Position numbers and translations under genes: made by a program
Origin: Cyanobacteria bacterium QS_8_64_29
GTDB taxonomy: Bacteria > Cyanobacteriota > Cyanobacteriia > Cyanobacteriales > Rubidibacteraceae
Assembly (NCBI GenBank): GCA_003022125.1
Contig: PXQH01000001.1
Coordinates: 62,001-126,000 of the forward strand
Reading direction: 5' to 3'
Length of the DNA stretch: 64,000 nt
The notes under the pieces: generated by a model
The model's input: the letters and a program-made list of their open reading frames with translations, nothing else
Database searches by the model: none
Told to the model about the DNA's origin: nothing
In this document: positions 38,289 to 46,606 of the stretch, in pieces
Layout of the letters: every line of letters begins with the position of its first letter
How positions within the stretch are numbered: the first letter of the stretch is position 1

Positions 38289-38780
38289 ATGGCCGCCCCC
38301 AACAGCGACACGGCCGCGATCGCGCTCGGTAGCAACTTGGGCGAGTCCCAAGCGATCTTGGAGCGCGCCCTCGCGCGGCTCGAGCGCGAGCCCGAGCTGA
38401 CCGTGCAGCAGCGCTCGCGCTGGTATCGCACCGTCCCCATAGGGCCGCCCCAGCCCGCCTTCGTCAACGGCAGCGCGCTGCTGGCCAGCACGCTGCCGCC
38501 AAAAGCGCTGCTCGAGCGCTTGCTGGCCGTCGAGACCGAGTTCGGGCGCCAGCGCCAGCAGCGCTGGGGACCGCGGGTCCTCGATTTGGATCTGATCCTA
38601 TTCGGACAGGTGATCGCGGCCACGCCCCAGTTGCAGCTGCCGCACCCGCGCCTGTCCGAGCGGGCCTTTGTGCTGGTGCCGCTAGCCGAGATTGCCCCCC
38701 ACTGGCGGCATCCCGTCTCGGGGCAAACCATGGCCTCGCTGGCGCAAGCGCTAGACTGGTCCGGCGTATGCCCGCTCTGA
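38289..38780 (+). CDS. folK: 6-hydroxymethyl-7,8-dihydropterin pyrophosphokinase
   Basis: Folate pathway enzyme that pyrophosphorylates hydroxymethyl-dihydropterin. Seen: AIALGSNLGES at the N-terminus, SRWYRTVPIGPPQPAFVN, LLAVETEFGRQRQQRWGPRVLDLDLILFG with the RWGPRxLDLDLL-type signature and metal-binding Asp pair, and PHPRLSERAFVLVPLAEIAP. 163 residues, normal length. First gene of a probable three-gene operon with the Nudix gene (six bases on) and the photolyase gene. Confidence 0.95.
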   Translation: MAAPNSDTAAIALGSNLGESQAILERALARLEREPELTVQQRSRWYRTVPIGPPQPAFVNGSALLASTLPPKALLERLLAVETEFGRQRQQRWGPRVLDLDLILFGQVIAATPQLQLPHPRLSERAFVLVPLAEIAPHWRHPVSGQTMASLAQALDWSGVCPL

Positions 38781-38786
38781 CCTGCC

Positions 38787-39341
38787 ATGCCCCCCGGCTC
38801 GGAACCGCCGCAGCTGCTCAAGCAGCGCTTGCGCTACCAAGGCCGCAAGTTCGACTTTGAAGTCAATGCCCTGCGCCTGCCCAACCAAAGCGAGGGCGAC
38901 TGGGAGTGCATCCGCCATCCCGGTGGCGCCCTGGCCGTACCGGTAACGTCCCAAGGCGAGCTGGTGCTGGTGCGGCAGTATCGCTTCACCGTCAGCGACC
39001 GGCTGCTGGAGTTTCCTGCCGGAACGCTCGAACCGGGGGAAAGCGCCGCCACCACCATCGCGCGCGAAATTGAGGAAGAGATTGGCTACCGCACCCACCG
39101 CTGGCAAGCGCTGGGGGAGTTTGCCCTCGCGCCCGGCTATTCGGACGAATACATCTATGCCTTCCTGGCACGCGAGCTGGAGCTGCTAGCTGCGCCTCCC
39201 AGCGGCGATGCCGATGAGGACATCGAGATCGTGACCCTAACGCCCCAGGCGCTCGAGGATGCCATTCGGGCTGGCGAGCCTGTGGATGCCAAATCCATCG
39301 GTAGCTTTTGGCTGGCGCGCCCGCATTTGGAGGCGGCATGA
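38787..39341 (+). CDS. Nudix hydrolase, ADP-ribose pyrophosphatase-like
   Basis: 184 residues. Seen: the Nudix box GTLEPGESAATTIAREIEEEIG (residues about 73-94) with its conserved Gly, the REIEEEIG core and metal-binding Glu residues; upstream RQYRFTVSDRLLEFPAG, typical of ADP-ribose pyrophosphatases, and downstream AxPGYSDEYIYAFLARELE, including the proline 16 residues after the box seen in that subgroup. Likely cleaves ADP-ribose to AMP and ribose-5-phosphate. The stop overlaps the photolyase ATG in ATGA. Confidence 0.9.
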   Translation: MPPGSEPPQLLKQRLRYQGRKFDFEVNALRLPNQSEGDWECIRHPGGALAVPVTSQGELVLVRQYRFTVSDRLLEFPAGTLEPGESAATTIAREIEEEIGYRTHRWQALGEFALAPGYSDEYIYAFLARELELLAAPPSGDADEDIEIVTLTPQALEDAIRAGEPVDAKSIGSFWLARPHLEAA

Positions 39342-40777
39342 GCGAGCGGGTCCTGTTTTGGCACCGCCGCGATCTGCGCGCCTCCGACAACATCGGCCTG
39401 GCCGCTGCCCACCGGCAAAGCGAGCGCGTGGTGGGCGCGTTTTGCTTTGACCCGGCCTTACTGGGACCGGCAGTGGCCCCTGCCCGTGTTGCATACCTGC
39501 TAGGTTGCCTGCGCGAGCTGCAGCAGCGCTACTGGCAAGCGGGCAGCGAGCTGCTGGTGCTGTACGATGACCCCAGCCGCGGCATTCCAGCGCTCGCGGC
39601 GGCGATTGGGGCCAGCGCGGTCTTTTGGAATTGGGATATCGAGCCCTACGCCCGAGCTCGCGATCGCGCCGTGGGCGAGGCCCTGCACGAGCGCGGTATT
39701 GCCGCGCACGGCTACTGGGACCAGCTGCTGCATGCCCCCGGCGAGATCCGGACGCAATCGAGCAGCCAACCTTATACGGTCTTTGGGCCGTTTGCCCGCA
39801 ACTGGCAGCGCCAGCCCAAGGCAGCACCCGCGGCCGCCTTGGAGGCAGCGCAGGGGTTGAGCGAGCAAGAGCGGCGCGCCGCCCAAGCAGCCGGTGCCCG
39901 GTCGCTGCCGAGCGAGCGCGAGCTGGGCTTTAGCTGGCGCGGTGAGCTGCCGCTAGCACCGGGCGAGGCGGCAGCGCGGCAGCGCCTGACCGCCTTTTGT
40001 GATCGCGCCTTGGGCGACTACGGCTGGCAGCGCGACTTCCCGGCGGTTGAAGGCACCTCCCAGCTTAGTGCCGCGCTCAAACTGGGGGCCATCGGCATTC
40101 GCGAGGTGTGGCAGGCGGCCAGCGCCACAGGCACCACCAGCCGCAGCGAGGAAGCCAGCCACAGCGTGCAAGCCTGGCAGCAGGAGCTGGCCTGGCGCGA
40201 GTTCTACCAGCATGCCCTGTACTTTTTCCCCAAGCTGGCCGATGGACCTTACCGGCGAGTGTTTGTGGGCTTTCCGTGGGACAACGATCCCGAGCGCTTC
40301 GCGGCGTGGTGCGCCGGGCAAACGGGCTATCCCATTGTGGATGCCGCCATGCGCCAGCTCAATGCCGTGGGCTGGATGCACAACCGCTGCCGCATGATCG
40401 TGGCGAACTTTTTGACCAAAGATCTGCTCGTTGACTGGCGCTGGGGCGAGCGCTACTTCATGCAAGCGCTTTTTGACGGCGATTTGGCTGCCAACAACGG
40501 CGGCTGGCAATGGAGTACCTCGTGTGGGCTCGATCCCAAGCCGCTGCGCGTGTTCAACCCCACTACCCAGGCCCGCAAGTTCGACCCTGAAGGCGAGTAC
40601 GTGCGCGCTTGGGTGCCGGAGCTGCGATCGCTGGAGCCGGAAGCGCTCGTTAGCGGCAACATCCCGGAGGCCGAGCGCGATCGCTGCGGCTATCCGCCCC
40701 CCATTGTCGACCACCACCAGCAGCAGCGCACGTTCAAAGCGCGCTACCAGCAGCAAAAAGCGGCTGCCGATGCCTAA
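39338..40777 (+). CDS. phr: Deoxyribodipyrimidine photolyase (CPD photolyase class I)
   Basis: Light-dependent repair of cyclobutane pyrimidine dimers. 479 residues. Seen: VLFWHRRDLRASDNIGLAAA at the start of the antenna domain; FAD domain with LAWREFYQHALYFFP, GYPIVDAAMRQLNAVGWMHNRCRMIVANFLTKDLLVDWRWGE and NNGGWQWSTSCGLDPKPLRVFNP, with the conserved Trp residues of the electron-transfer chain. The SCGLD stretch varies slightly from the usual SxGxDP. ATG 39338 overlaps the Nudix stop as ATGA, supporting this start over an upstream one. Cyanobacterial members normally use 8-hydroxy-deazaflavin as antenna; not decidable here. Confidence 0.94.
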   Translation: MSERVLFWHRRDLRASDNIGLAAAHRQSERVVGAFCFDPALLGPAVAPARVAYLLGCLRELQQRYWQAGSELLVLYDDPSRGIPALAAAIGASAVFWNWDIEPYARARDRAVGEALHERGIAAHGYWDQLLHAPGEIRTQSSSQPYTVFGPFARNWQRQPKAAPAAALEAAQGLSEQERRAAQAAGARSLPSERELGFSWRGELPLAPGEAAARQRLTAFCDRALGDYGWQRDFPAVEGTSQLSAALKLGAIGIREVWQAASATGTTSRSEEASHSVQAWQQELAWREFYQHALYFFPKLADGPYRRVFVGFPWDNDPERFAAWCAGQTGYPIVDAAMRQLNAVGWMHNRCRMIVANFLTKDLLVDWRWGERYFMQALFDGDLAANNGGWQWSTSCGLDPKPLRVFNPTTQARKFDPEGEYVRAWVPELRSLEPEALVSGNIPEAERDRCGYPPPIVDHHQQQRTFKARYQQQKAAADA

Positions 40778-40779
40778 CG

Positions 40780-41742
40780 CTAACCGGTTGCAGCCTCATA
40801 GGTGGCCTGCATCCAGGCCCACTGCTGCTGCAATCCGGACTCTAGCGGCACTTGCGGTCGATAGCCCAGCACCCGATGCGCCCGCGAGACATCGGCCCCC
40901 GTATGGCGCGCATCGCCCATGGCGCGCTCGGCGTAGCGACGTTGCAGCGACCGACCGACCGTCCGCTCGATGGCATCCAGCACCTCGGTCAGCGCGACGC
41001 GGCTGCCGCCGCCGACGTTGATGGCCTGCCCTACCGCTTCTGGGGCTTGCGCGGCCGCCAAGTTGGCAGCGACGGCATCGCTGATGAAGGTAAAATCGCG
41101 CGTCTGCCGGCCGTCACCGTAAACGGCGATGGGCTCGCCGGCAAGCGCGGCCCGGAAAAACTTGTGAAACGCCATATCCGGTCGCTGCCGCGGGCCGTAG
41201 ACGGTGAAGTAGCGCAGCGCCGTCGCCGGAACGCCGAAGTTTTGCCAGTAGAGCCAGCAGAGCTGCTCGGCAGCCAGCTTGGTGATGCCGTAGGGGGAGA
41301 TGGGCTGCGGGCAAACCGACTCGGGGGTGGGCAGGGTCTCGGCATTGCCGTAGACCGAGGAGGTGGAGGCAAAGACAAAACGCTGCAACCCCGAGGCATG
41401 CTTGGCGGCCTCCAGCATGCACTGGGTGGCATTGATGTTGCGTTCGGTGTAGTCCCCAAAGCCTTGCCCCCAACTGGCGCGTACGCCTGCTTGGGCCGCT
41501 TGGTGAAATACCGTCGAGCTTTGCGCCAGCAGCGCCGGCCAATCGAGCGTCTGAATCTCGCCCGCGATGAGCTCGAACGCCGCATGGGACTGCAGCGCCG
41601 CGACGTTTTGGCGCTTGAGCGCTGCATCGTAGTAGTCGTTGAAGCTGTCGATGCCGATGACGCGCTCGCCCTGCTGTAGCAGCGCTTCGGCCACGTGAGA
41701 GCCGATAAAACCGGCAGCACCAGTTACTAGATGGGTTGCCAT
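40780..41742 (-). CDS. NAD-dependent sugar-nucleotide epimerase (UDP-glucuronate/UDP-glucose 4-epimerase-like)
   Basis: Short-chain dehydrogenase of the extended type, 320 residues. Seen: HLVTGAAGFIGSHVAEALL (NAD-binding GxxGxxG), GIDSFNDYYDAALKR, FHQAAQAGVRASWGQ, FASTSSVYGNAE, and the catalytic YGITKLAAEQL (Tyr-x3-Lys), then YFTVYGPRQRPDMAFHKFF typical of UDP-glucuronate epimerases. The DYYDAALKR stretch and RQRPDMA favour the glucuronate 4-epimerase subgroup, with other nucleotide sugars possible. Convergent with the photolyase gene, two bases apart; divergent from purD. Confidence 0.88.
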   Translation of the reverse strand: MATHLVTGAAGFIGSHVAEALLQQGERVIGIDSFNDYYDAALKRQNVAALQSHAAFELIAGEIQTLDWPALLAQSSTVFHQAAQAGVRASWGQGFGDYTERNINATQCMLEAAKHASGLQRFVFASTSSVYGNAETLPTPESVCPQPISPYGITKLAAEQLCWLYWQNFGVPATALRYFTVYGPRQRPDMAFHKFFRAALAGEPIAVYGDGRQTRDFTFISDAVAANLAAAQAPEAVGQAINVGGGSRVALTEVLDAIERTVGRSLQRRYAERAMGDARHTGADVSRAHRVLGYRPQVPLESGLQQQWAWMQATYEAATG

Positions 41743-41852
41743 GGTCCCCCTTGCAACGGACGGACTGGATTCTAGCGGCTCGTGGCAACCGGGCCGCGTC
41801 CAGCCAGCACCGGCAGCAGCTTACAATTTGAGCGGACACTTGCGGGGCGGTT

Positions 41853-43115
41853 ATGAAGGTTGCCGTCATTGGGAGTGGGGGGCGCGAGCACGCGCTGGCC
41901 TGGAAGCTATTGCAATCGCCGCACATCGAGCGCGCCTTCTGCCTGCCCGGTAATGGCGGGACTGCTCGGACGGCCGGCTGTCAGAACGTTGCCCTCGCTG
42001 CCGACGATTTCGCCGGCATTGCGCGCTGCGTGCAGGAGCGCGGCATCGAGCTGGCCGTGGTCGGACAGGAAGGACCGCTGGCACAGGGGTTAACCGACTA
42101 CCTGCACGAGCGCGGCATCCCCACCTTCGGTCCCACCCAAGCAGGCGCGCAGCTCGAGGCCAGCAAGGCTTGGACCAAGGATCTGCTGGCCTCGGCCGGC
42201 ATCCCCACCGCAGCCGCCGCGACGTTCACCAATGCCACCGCTGCCCATGACTACGTACGCCGCCAGGGCGCGCCCCTGGCTGTCAAAGCCGACGGCTTGG
42301 CAGCGGGCAAAGGCGTCGTCATTGCTACGACGGTGGCGCAAGCCCAGGCCGCGATCGCCGAGCTATTCCAACAGGGCCATACCGCGCTGGTCGTTGAGGA
42401 GTGCTTGCAGGGGGACGAGCTCACGGTCATGGCCCTCACGGACGGGCAGACCGTGCGTCCGCTGCTGCCTTCCCAGGACTACAAGCGCATTGGCGAGGGC
42501 GACACGGGGGCCAATACCGGAGGCATGGGGGCTTGCGCGCCCGCACCGCTGGCTGATGGCGCCCTAATGGCGCGCATCGAGCAGGAGATCTTGCAACCCA
42601 CCGTGAGCGCGCTGCGATCGCGCGGCATTGACTATCGGGGCGTGCTCTATGCCGGCTTGATGGTGACCCCCCAAGGCGAGCCTCGCGTGCTGGAGTTCAA
42701 TTGCCGCTTTGGCGATCCCGAAATCCAGGCCGTACTGCCGCTGCTGCGCTCGCCGCTGGATGAGCTGCTGCTGGCCTGTACCGAGCGTCGGCTGGCAGCA
42801 GTACCAGCGCTGCAATGGTATCCCCAGCGAGCGGTTTGCGTCGTAACCGCCGCGCAAGGCTATCCCGGTGCCTATGAAAAAGGCCATGCCATCACCGGTC
42901 TAGCTGAGGCGCAGCAGGCTGGGGGGGTGCTGTTTCATGCCGGAACCCAGCACACCGAGCAGGGGGGATGCGTCACCGCTGGCGGTCGGGTCCTGGCCGT
43001 GACGGCCACTGGCGAGACGTTCGAGCGGGCGCGCGCCCAGGCTTATGCTGCGACCGAGCGCATCGCGTTTGCTGGCAAGTACTACCGCCGCGACATCGGC
43101 GATCGCCTCAGCTAA
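41853..43115 (+). CDS. purD: Phosphoribosylamine-glycine ligase
   Basis: ATP-grasp enzyme for the second step of purine synthesis. Seen: MKVAVIGSGGREHALAWKL, CLPGNGGTA, LAVVGQEGPLAQGL, PTFGPTQAGAQLEASKAWTKDL, LAVKADGLAAGKGVVIA, VVEECLQGDELTVMALTDG, and LLPSQDYKRIGEGDTGANTGGMGA with the family signature. 420 residues, complete. Start ATG 41853. Followed by a 195-bp spacer holding an AT-rich island and hairpin, then nblS. Confidence 0.96.
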   Translation: MKVAVIGSGGREHALAWKLLQSPHIERAFCLPGNGGTARTAGCQNVALAADDFAGIARCVQERGIELAVVGQEGPLAQGLTDYLHERGIPTFGPTQAGAQLEASKAWTKDLLASAGIPTAAAATFTNATAAHDYVRRQGAPLAVKADGLAAGKGVVIATTVAQAQAAIAELFQQGHTALVVEECLQGDELTVMALTDGQTVRPLLPSQDYKRIGEGDTGANTGGMGACAPAPLADGALMARIEQEILQPTVSALRSRGIDYRGVLYAGLMVTPQGEPRVLEFNCRFGDPEIQAVLPLLRSPLDELLLACTERRLAAVPALQWYPQRAVCVVTAAQGYPGAYEKGHAITGLAEAQQAGGVLFHAGTQHTEQGGCVTAGGRVLAVTATGETFERARAQAYAATERIAFAGKYYRRDIGDRLS

Positions 43116-43137
43116 GGCGCCGGGCGATCGCGCGCTG

Positions 43138-43200
43138 TCAAATCTGATATAAACTTATATTAAGATAAACTTAAGGGAACAAAGATTCCCTAACTTTAAT
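43138..43200 (+). promoter_or_regulatory. AT-rich leader with direct repeat and hairpin upstream of nblS
   Basis: In a GC-rich window this stretch of about 60 bp is strongly AT-rich. It contains the 9-mer ATAAACTTA twice (43149-43157 and 43165-43173, period 16) and a hairpin GGGAA-CAAAGA-TTCCC (43175-43190), extended by TTA/TAA with one bulged A. The hairpin could end purD transcripts; the repeats could be an operator or promoter region for the kinase gene 120 bp downstream. No clear -35/-10 pair is claimed. Confidence 0.4.
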
Positions 43201-43310
43201 CTCGCAGCGGCTGCCGAGCGGCCGCCCGCAATTGCCCTAGCGGGCAAAATGCGTTGCCGTCAGGCGGCTGCGGCCGCACCCCTAAAACGCGCTAGCGACT
43301 ACACCCACTG

Positions 43311-45341
43311 TTGTTGGCACTCCTGCGCCGAATCCGAGACGCCATCGCCCGCTGGTGGGCCGACTTTACCCTCCAGACCCGCCTGCTGGGCGTTGCCACG
43401 CTGGTGGTATCGCTGGTCATGAGCGGCCTGACCTTTTGGGCCGTCAATGCCATCCAGCAGGATGCCCGCATGAACGACACCCGCTTTGGGCGGGATTTGG
43501 GGTTGCTGCTGGCTGCCAACGTGGCGCCCCCAATCGCCGAGGGCGATCTGGAGTCCGTCGCTCAGTTCTCGGGACGCTTTTACCGCAGCACCGAAAGCGT
43601 TCGCTACATCCTCTACGCCGACGAGAGCGGCCAAATCCTTTTTGGCGTTCCCTTCTCCGAGTCGGAACCGCAGAGCGAGCTAACGCTCCAGCGGCGGATC
43701 GAGCTGCCTGAGGGCTACGCTGCCGATTCCGAGGCACCGTTCGTGCGCCAGCATGTGACCCCCAATGGGGAAGTGACGGATGTCTTTGTGCCGCTGCGCC
43801 ACGAAGGCAAGTACCTGGGCGTCTTGGCCTTGGGCATCAATCCCAATCCCACAGTAGTCGCCTCTGCCAACCTGACCCGCGATGTTACCATCGCGGTTTT
43901 TATTGCCATTTGGGCGCTGGTGCTGCTGGGGATCGTGTTCAATGCACTCACGATTACCAAACCTATCAAAGAGCTGGTGGCGGGCGTGCGCAACATCGCC
44001 GCCGGCAACTTCAAGCAGCGCATCGAGTTGCCTTTTGGCGGGGAGTTGGGCGAGCTCATTGCCAGCTTCAACCACATGGCCGAGCGGCTGAAGCGTTACG
44101 AAGAGCAAAACATCGAGGAGCTCACTGCCGAAAAGGCCAAGCTGGACACCCTAGTCTCGACCATTGCCGATGGCGCCGTTCTGCTCGATGCCAACCTACA
44201 GGTCATGTTGGTCAACCCCACGGCGCGGCGTATCTTTGGCTGGCAGCAGCGCGATCCCGTCGGTGAGAACGTCCTCTACCACTTGCCGGCGGCCGTTACG
44301 GTCGAGATCACCCAACCGCTCTACCGCATTGCGGCGGGCGAAACGCTCGAGCCCGAAGGCAGCGACCCCACCCACACCGAGGGACCCGAGCATGGCTCGC
44401 AGTGGCGCGACGGCGGCGAATTCCGCATCACCCTGGATGCCCCCAACCAGCGCACCGTCCGCATCTTGCTGACCCAAGTGTTCGGGCAATCCCGCGAAGG
44501 GGTCAAAGGCATCGCCATGACAGTACAAGACATCACCCGCGAGGCAGAGCTCAACGCGGCCAAAAGCCAGTTCATCAGCAACGTCTCGCACGAGCTGCGG
44601 ACGCCGCTGTTCAACATCAAATCGTTCGTTGAGACCCTCAACGAGTACGGCGAGGAGTTGGGCGGGCAGGAACGCCAGGAGTTCTTGCAAACCGCCAACC
44701 ACGAAGCCGACCGGCTCACGCGCCTGGTTAATGACGTGCTGGATCTCTCGCGGCTGGAGTCGGGCAGAAGCTATCGCTTCAGCGCCATCGATCTGGCCCA
44801 GGCCATCGAGCAAACCGTCCGCAACTACCACCTCAATGCCCAAGAACGCGAGATCGAGCTCAAATCGGAGCTCGAATCGCAATTGCCGCCCGTTTGGGGC
44901 AACTACGACTTGCTGTTGCAGGTGCTGACTAACTTGGTGGGCAACTCGCTCAAGTTCACCTCAGCCGGTGGGCAGGTCACGCTGCGCGCCTACCGGTTCG
45001 ATGGCGAGCGGGCGCATGCTTACGAAGGCGAGCGCGTGCGCGTGGCCGTGGCCGATACCGGCATTGGGATTGCCTCCGAGGACAAAGCGGCGATCTTCGA
45101 TCGCTTTTATCGGGTCGAGGATCGGGTTCACACGCTCGAGGGGACCGGCTTGGGGCTCTCCATTGTCAAAAACATTGTCGAGAAGCACCACAGCCAGATC
45201 CACCTCGAGAGCGAGGTCGGGCTCGGAACCACGTTTTGGTTCGATTTGCCCGTTTACCAGCCGCACGATGGCGAAGCCAATGCGACTGCCGAGCTCGAAT
45301 CGAGCGAGCAGCCTTCCGATATGCCGCTAACTTCCTCCTGA
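43311..45341 (+). CDS. nblS: Membrane sensor histidine kinase NblS/Hik33 (DspA) family
   Basis: 676-residue kinase. Seen: first membrane segment about residues 20-45 (LLGVATLVVSLVMSGLTFW), a periplasmic domain, second membrane segment about 190-211, HAMP linker, PAS domain (about 275-385), HisKA with SNVSHELRTPLFNIKSF in which His427 is the phosphorylation site, and HATPase_c with LTNLVGNSLKF (N box), VADTGIGIA (G1) and GTGLGLSIV (G2). The architecture and the N-terminal sequence match NblS/Hik33, which signals high light, cold and nutrient stress to RpaB-type regulators. Start is TTG at 43311 or 43314; an in-frame TAG at 43293 excludes anything earlier. No Shine-Dalgarno is visible. The 3' end overlaps the transporter pseudogene by 15 bp. 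Confidence 0.93.
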   Translation: MLALLRRIRDAIARWWADFTLQTRLLGVATLVVSLVMSGLTFWAVNAIQQDARMNDTRFGRDLGLLLAANVAPPIAEGDLESVAQFSGRFYRSTESVRYILYADESGQILFGVPFSESEPQSELTLQRRIELPEGYAADSEAPFVRQHVTPNGEVTDVFVPLRHEGKYLGVLALGINPNPTVVASANLTRDVTIAVFIAIWALVLLGIVFNALTITKPIKELVAGVRNIAAGNFKQRIELPFGGELGELIASFNHMAERLKRYEEQNIEELTAEKAKLDTLVSTIADGAVLLDANLQVMLVNPTARRIFGWQQRDPVGENVLYHLPAAVTVEITQPLYRIAAGETLEPEGSDPTHTEGPEHGSQWRDGGEFRITLDAPNQRTVRILLTQVFGQSREGVKGIAMTVQDITREAELNAAKSQFISNVSHELRTPLFNIKSFVETLNEYGEELGGQERQEFLQTANHEADRLTRLVNDVLDLSRLESGRSYRFSAIDLAQAIEQTVRNYHLNAQEREIELKSELESQLPPVWGNYDLLLQVLTNLVGNSLKFTSAGGQVTLRAYRFDGERAHAYEGERVRVAVADTGIGIASEDKAAIFDRFYRVEDRVHTLEGTGLGLSIVKNIVEKHHSQIHLESEVGLGTTFWFDLPVYQPHDGEANATAELESSEQPSDMPLTSS

Positions 45342-46474
45342 GGCGGGCTGGCTCGGTTCGGACGGGCTCAACGCCGCGGCAGAGGGCTTGGGCTGCAAGG
45401 GGTTGTTGAAAAACGCCCCCGTTTGCGGCGGCAGTGCCGGATCGGCGATGACATCGGTCAAGCTCTTGAGAGCCCCCGTTACTGGGATGGCCAGAATGAC
45501 GCCCAGCAGCCCACCAATGCGCGCGCCCAACAGCAACGCGACCAAAATGACCACGGGCGATAGCCCCGTGAGGTTGCCCATAACCCGCGGGCTGACCAAG
45601 TTGTCTTTGAACTGCTGCACGACGACCGACACGGCCAGCACTTGCAGTGCCAGCCACCCATCGATAAAGGCCACAAGCAGGGTAACCGTGCCGATGCCAA
45701 TGGTGGCCCCAATAAAGGGGATGAGCTCTAGGGCGCCCACAAACAGCGCGAACAGCAAAAAGAAGGGAACGTCCAACACCCGAAACGCCAGCGTTAGGGT
45801 TGCCGCCATGAAGCTCCCTAGCAACAGCTGCCCGGTGACAAAGCGCTGCAGGTTCTGCTGGAGCGCGCGGGTGAGCTCCTGTTGGATGGGCGGTGCCAAA
45901 AACAAGGTGATGCCGCGCCAGAGGCGGGCACTGTCAAGCAGCATGTAGAACGAGACCACCACGATCAAAATGGCTTCGATGACCCAGTTGAACGTGCCCA
46001 GCACCACCCCAAAGCCGGTGGAGGCAATGTTTTGAAACTGATTCTGCAGGCGCTCGATCACGCGATCGGCGATGGGTTTGAAATCAACGGGCAAATCGTT
46101 GGCTTCCGCCCAGGCCTGAGCGGCCGCTAGCTGCCGCTGCAAGTCATCGAGCAGGGCCGGCAAGCGCGCAACCAGCTGCCGCCCTTGATCGATGGCAGGC
46201 GGCACCACCGTAAAGCCCACCAACGTGGTAACCAAAATGGCGGCCAGATAGGCCAGCGGAATTAGGCCAGCGGAATGGCGATCCCGCGCGGGAGGGACAG
46301 CCGCTGCAAGCCGGCAACGGCGTAGTTGAACAAAAACGCGATTAGGGCCGCTGTCAGCAGCAAGCCGATGAGGCCGCTGACGTGATCCAGCGTGCTGACG
46401 GTCACCCAACCCGTTACCAGGATGAGCAGTCAAGTCAGCAAAAATCTTTGGAACGGCGACAGTCGTGCAGCCAT
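45327..46474 (-). pseudogene. AI-2E family transporter (PerM-like), disrupted
   Basis: Ancestral 377-residue polytopic membrane protein of the AI-2E/PerM exporter family, as shown by ILVTTLVGFTVVPPAIDQG, ALELIPFIGATIGIGTVTLL and RVMGNLTGLSPVVILVALLLGARIGGLLG. Reading from the ATG at 46474, the frame gives MAARLSPFQRFLLT then TGA (46430-46432) where Trp would fit, then LLILVTGWVTVSTLDHVSG and so on to RGIAIPLA, where a perfect 14-bp tandem duplication (46249-46276) shifts the frame. Removing 14 bp restores an open frame to the stop at 45327, so both lesions are needed to explain the break. The remaining 45327-46248 part is intact, suggesting recent loss or sequence error. Divergent from the HPPD gene. 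Confidence 0.85.
46249..46276. repeat. 14-bp perfect tandem duplication inside the transporter pseudogene
   Basis: TAGGCCAGCGGAAT occurs twice head to tail (46249-46262 and 46263-46276). Since 14 is not a multiple of three, the second copy shifts the reading frame of the AI-2E transporter. Such duplications typically arise by replication slippage; an assembly artefact is the main alternative. Confidence 0.95.
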
Positions 46475-46606
46475 TGCTTGCCGTGGCCTCGCTCCATCAA
46501 TACGACCGCAGCATAGCAACCGCTCGGGGCTCGCTCGGGCTGCCAGTGCCAACCGGCAACAGGCTACCCTGACTGGGGGGCGGCGCAGCCAGCCATCGCA
46601 CCCAGG

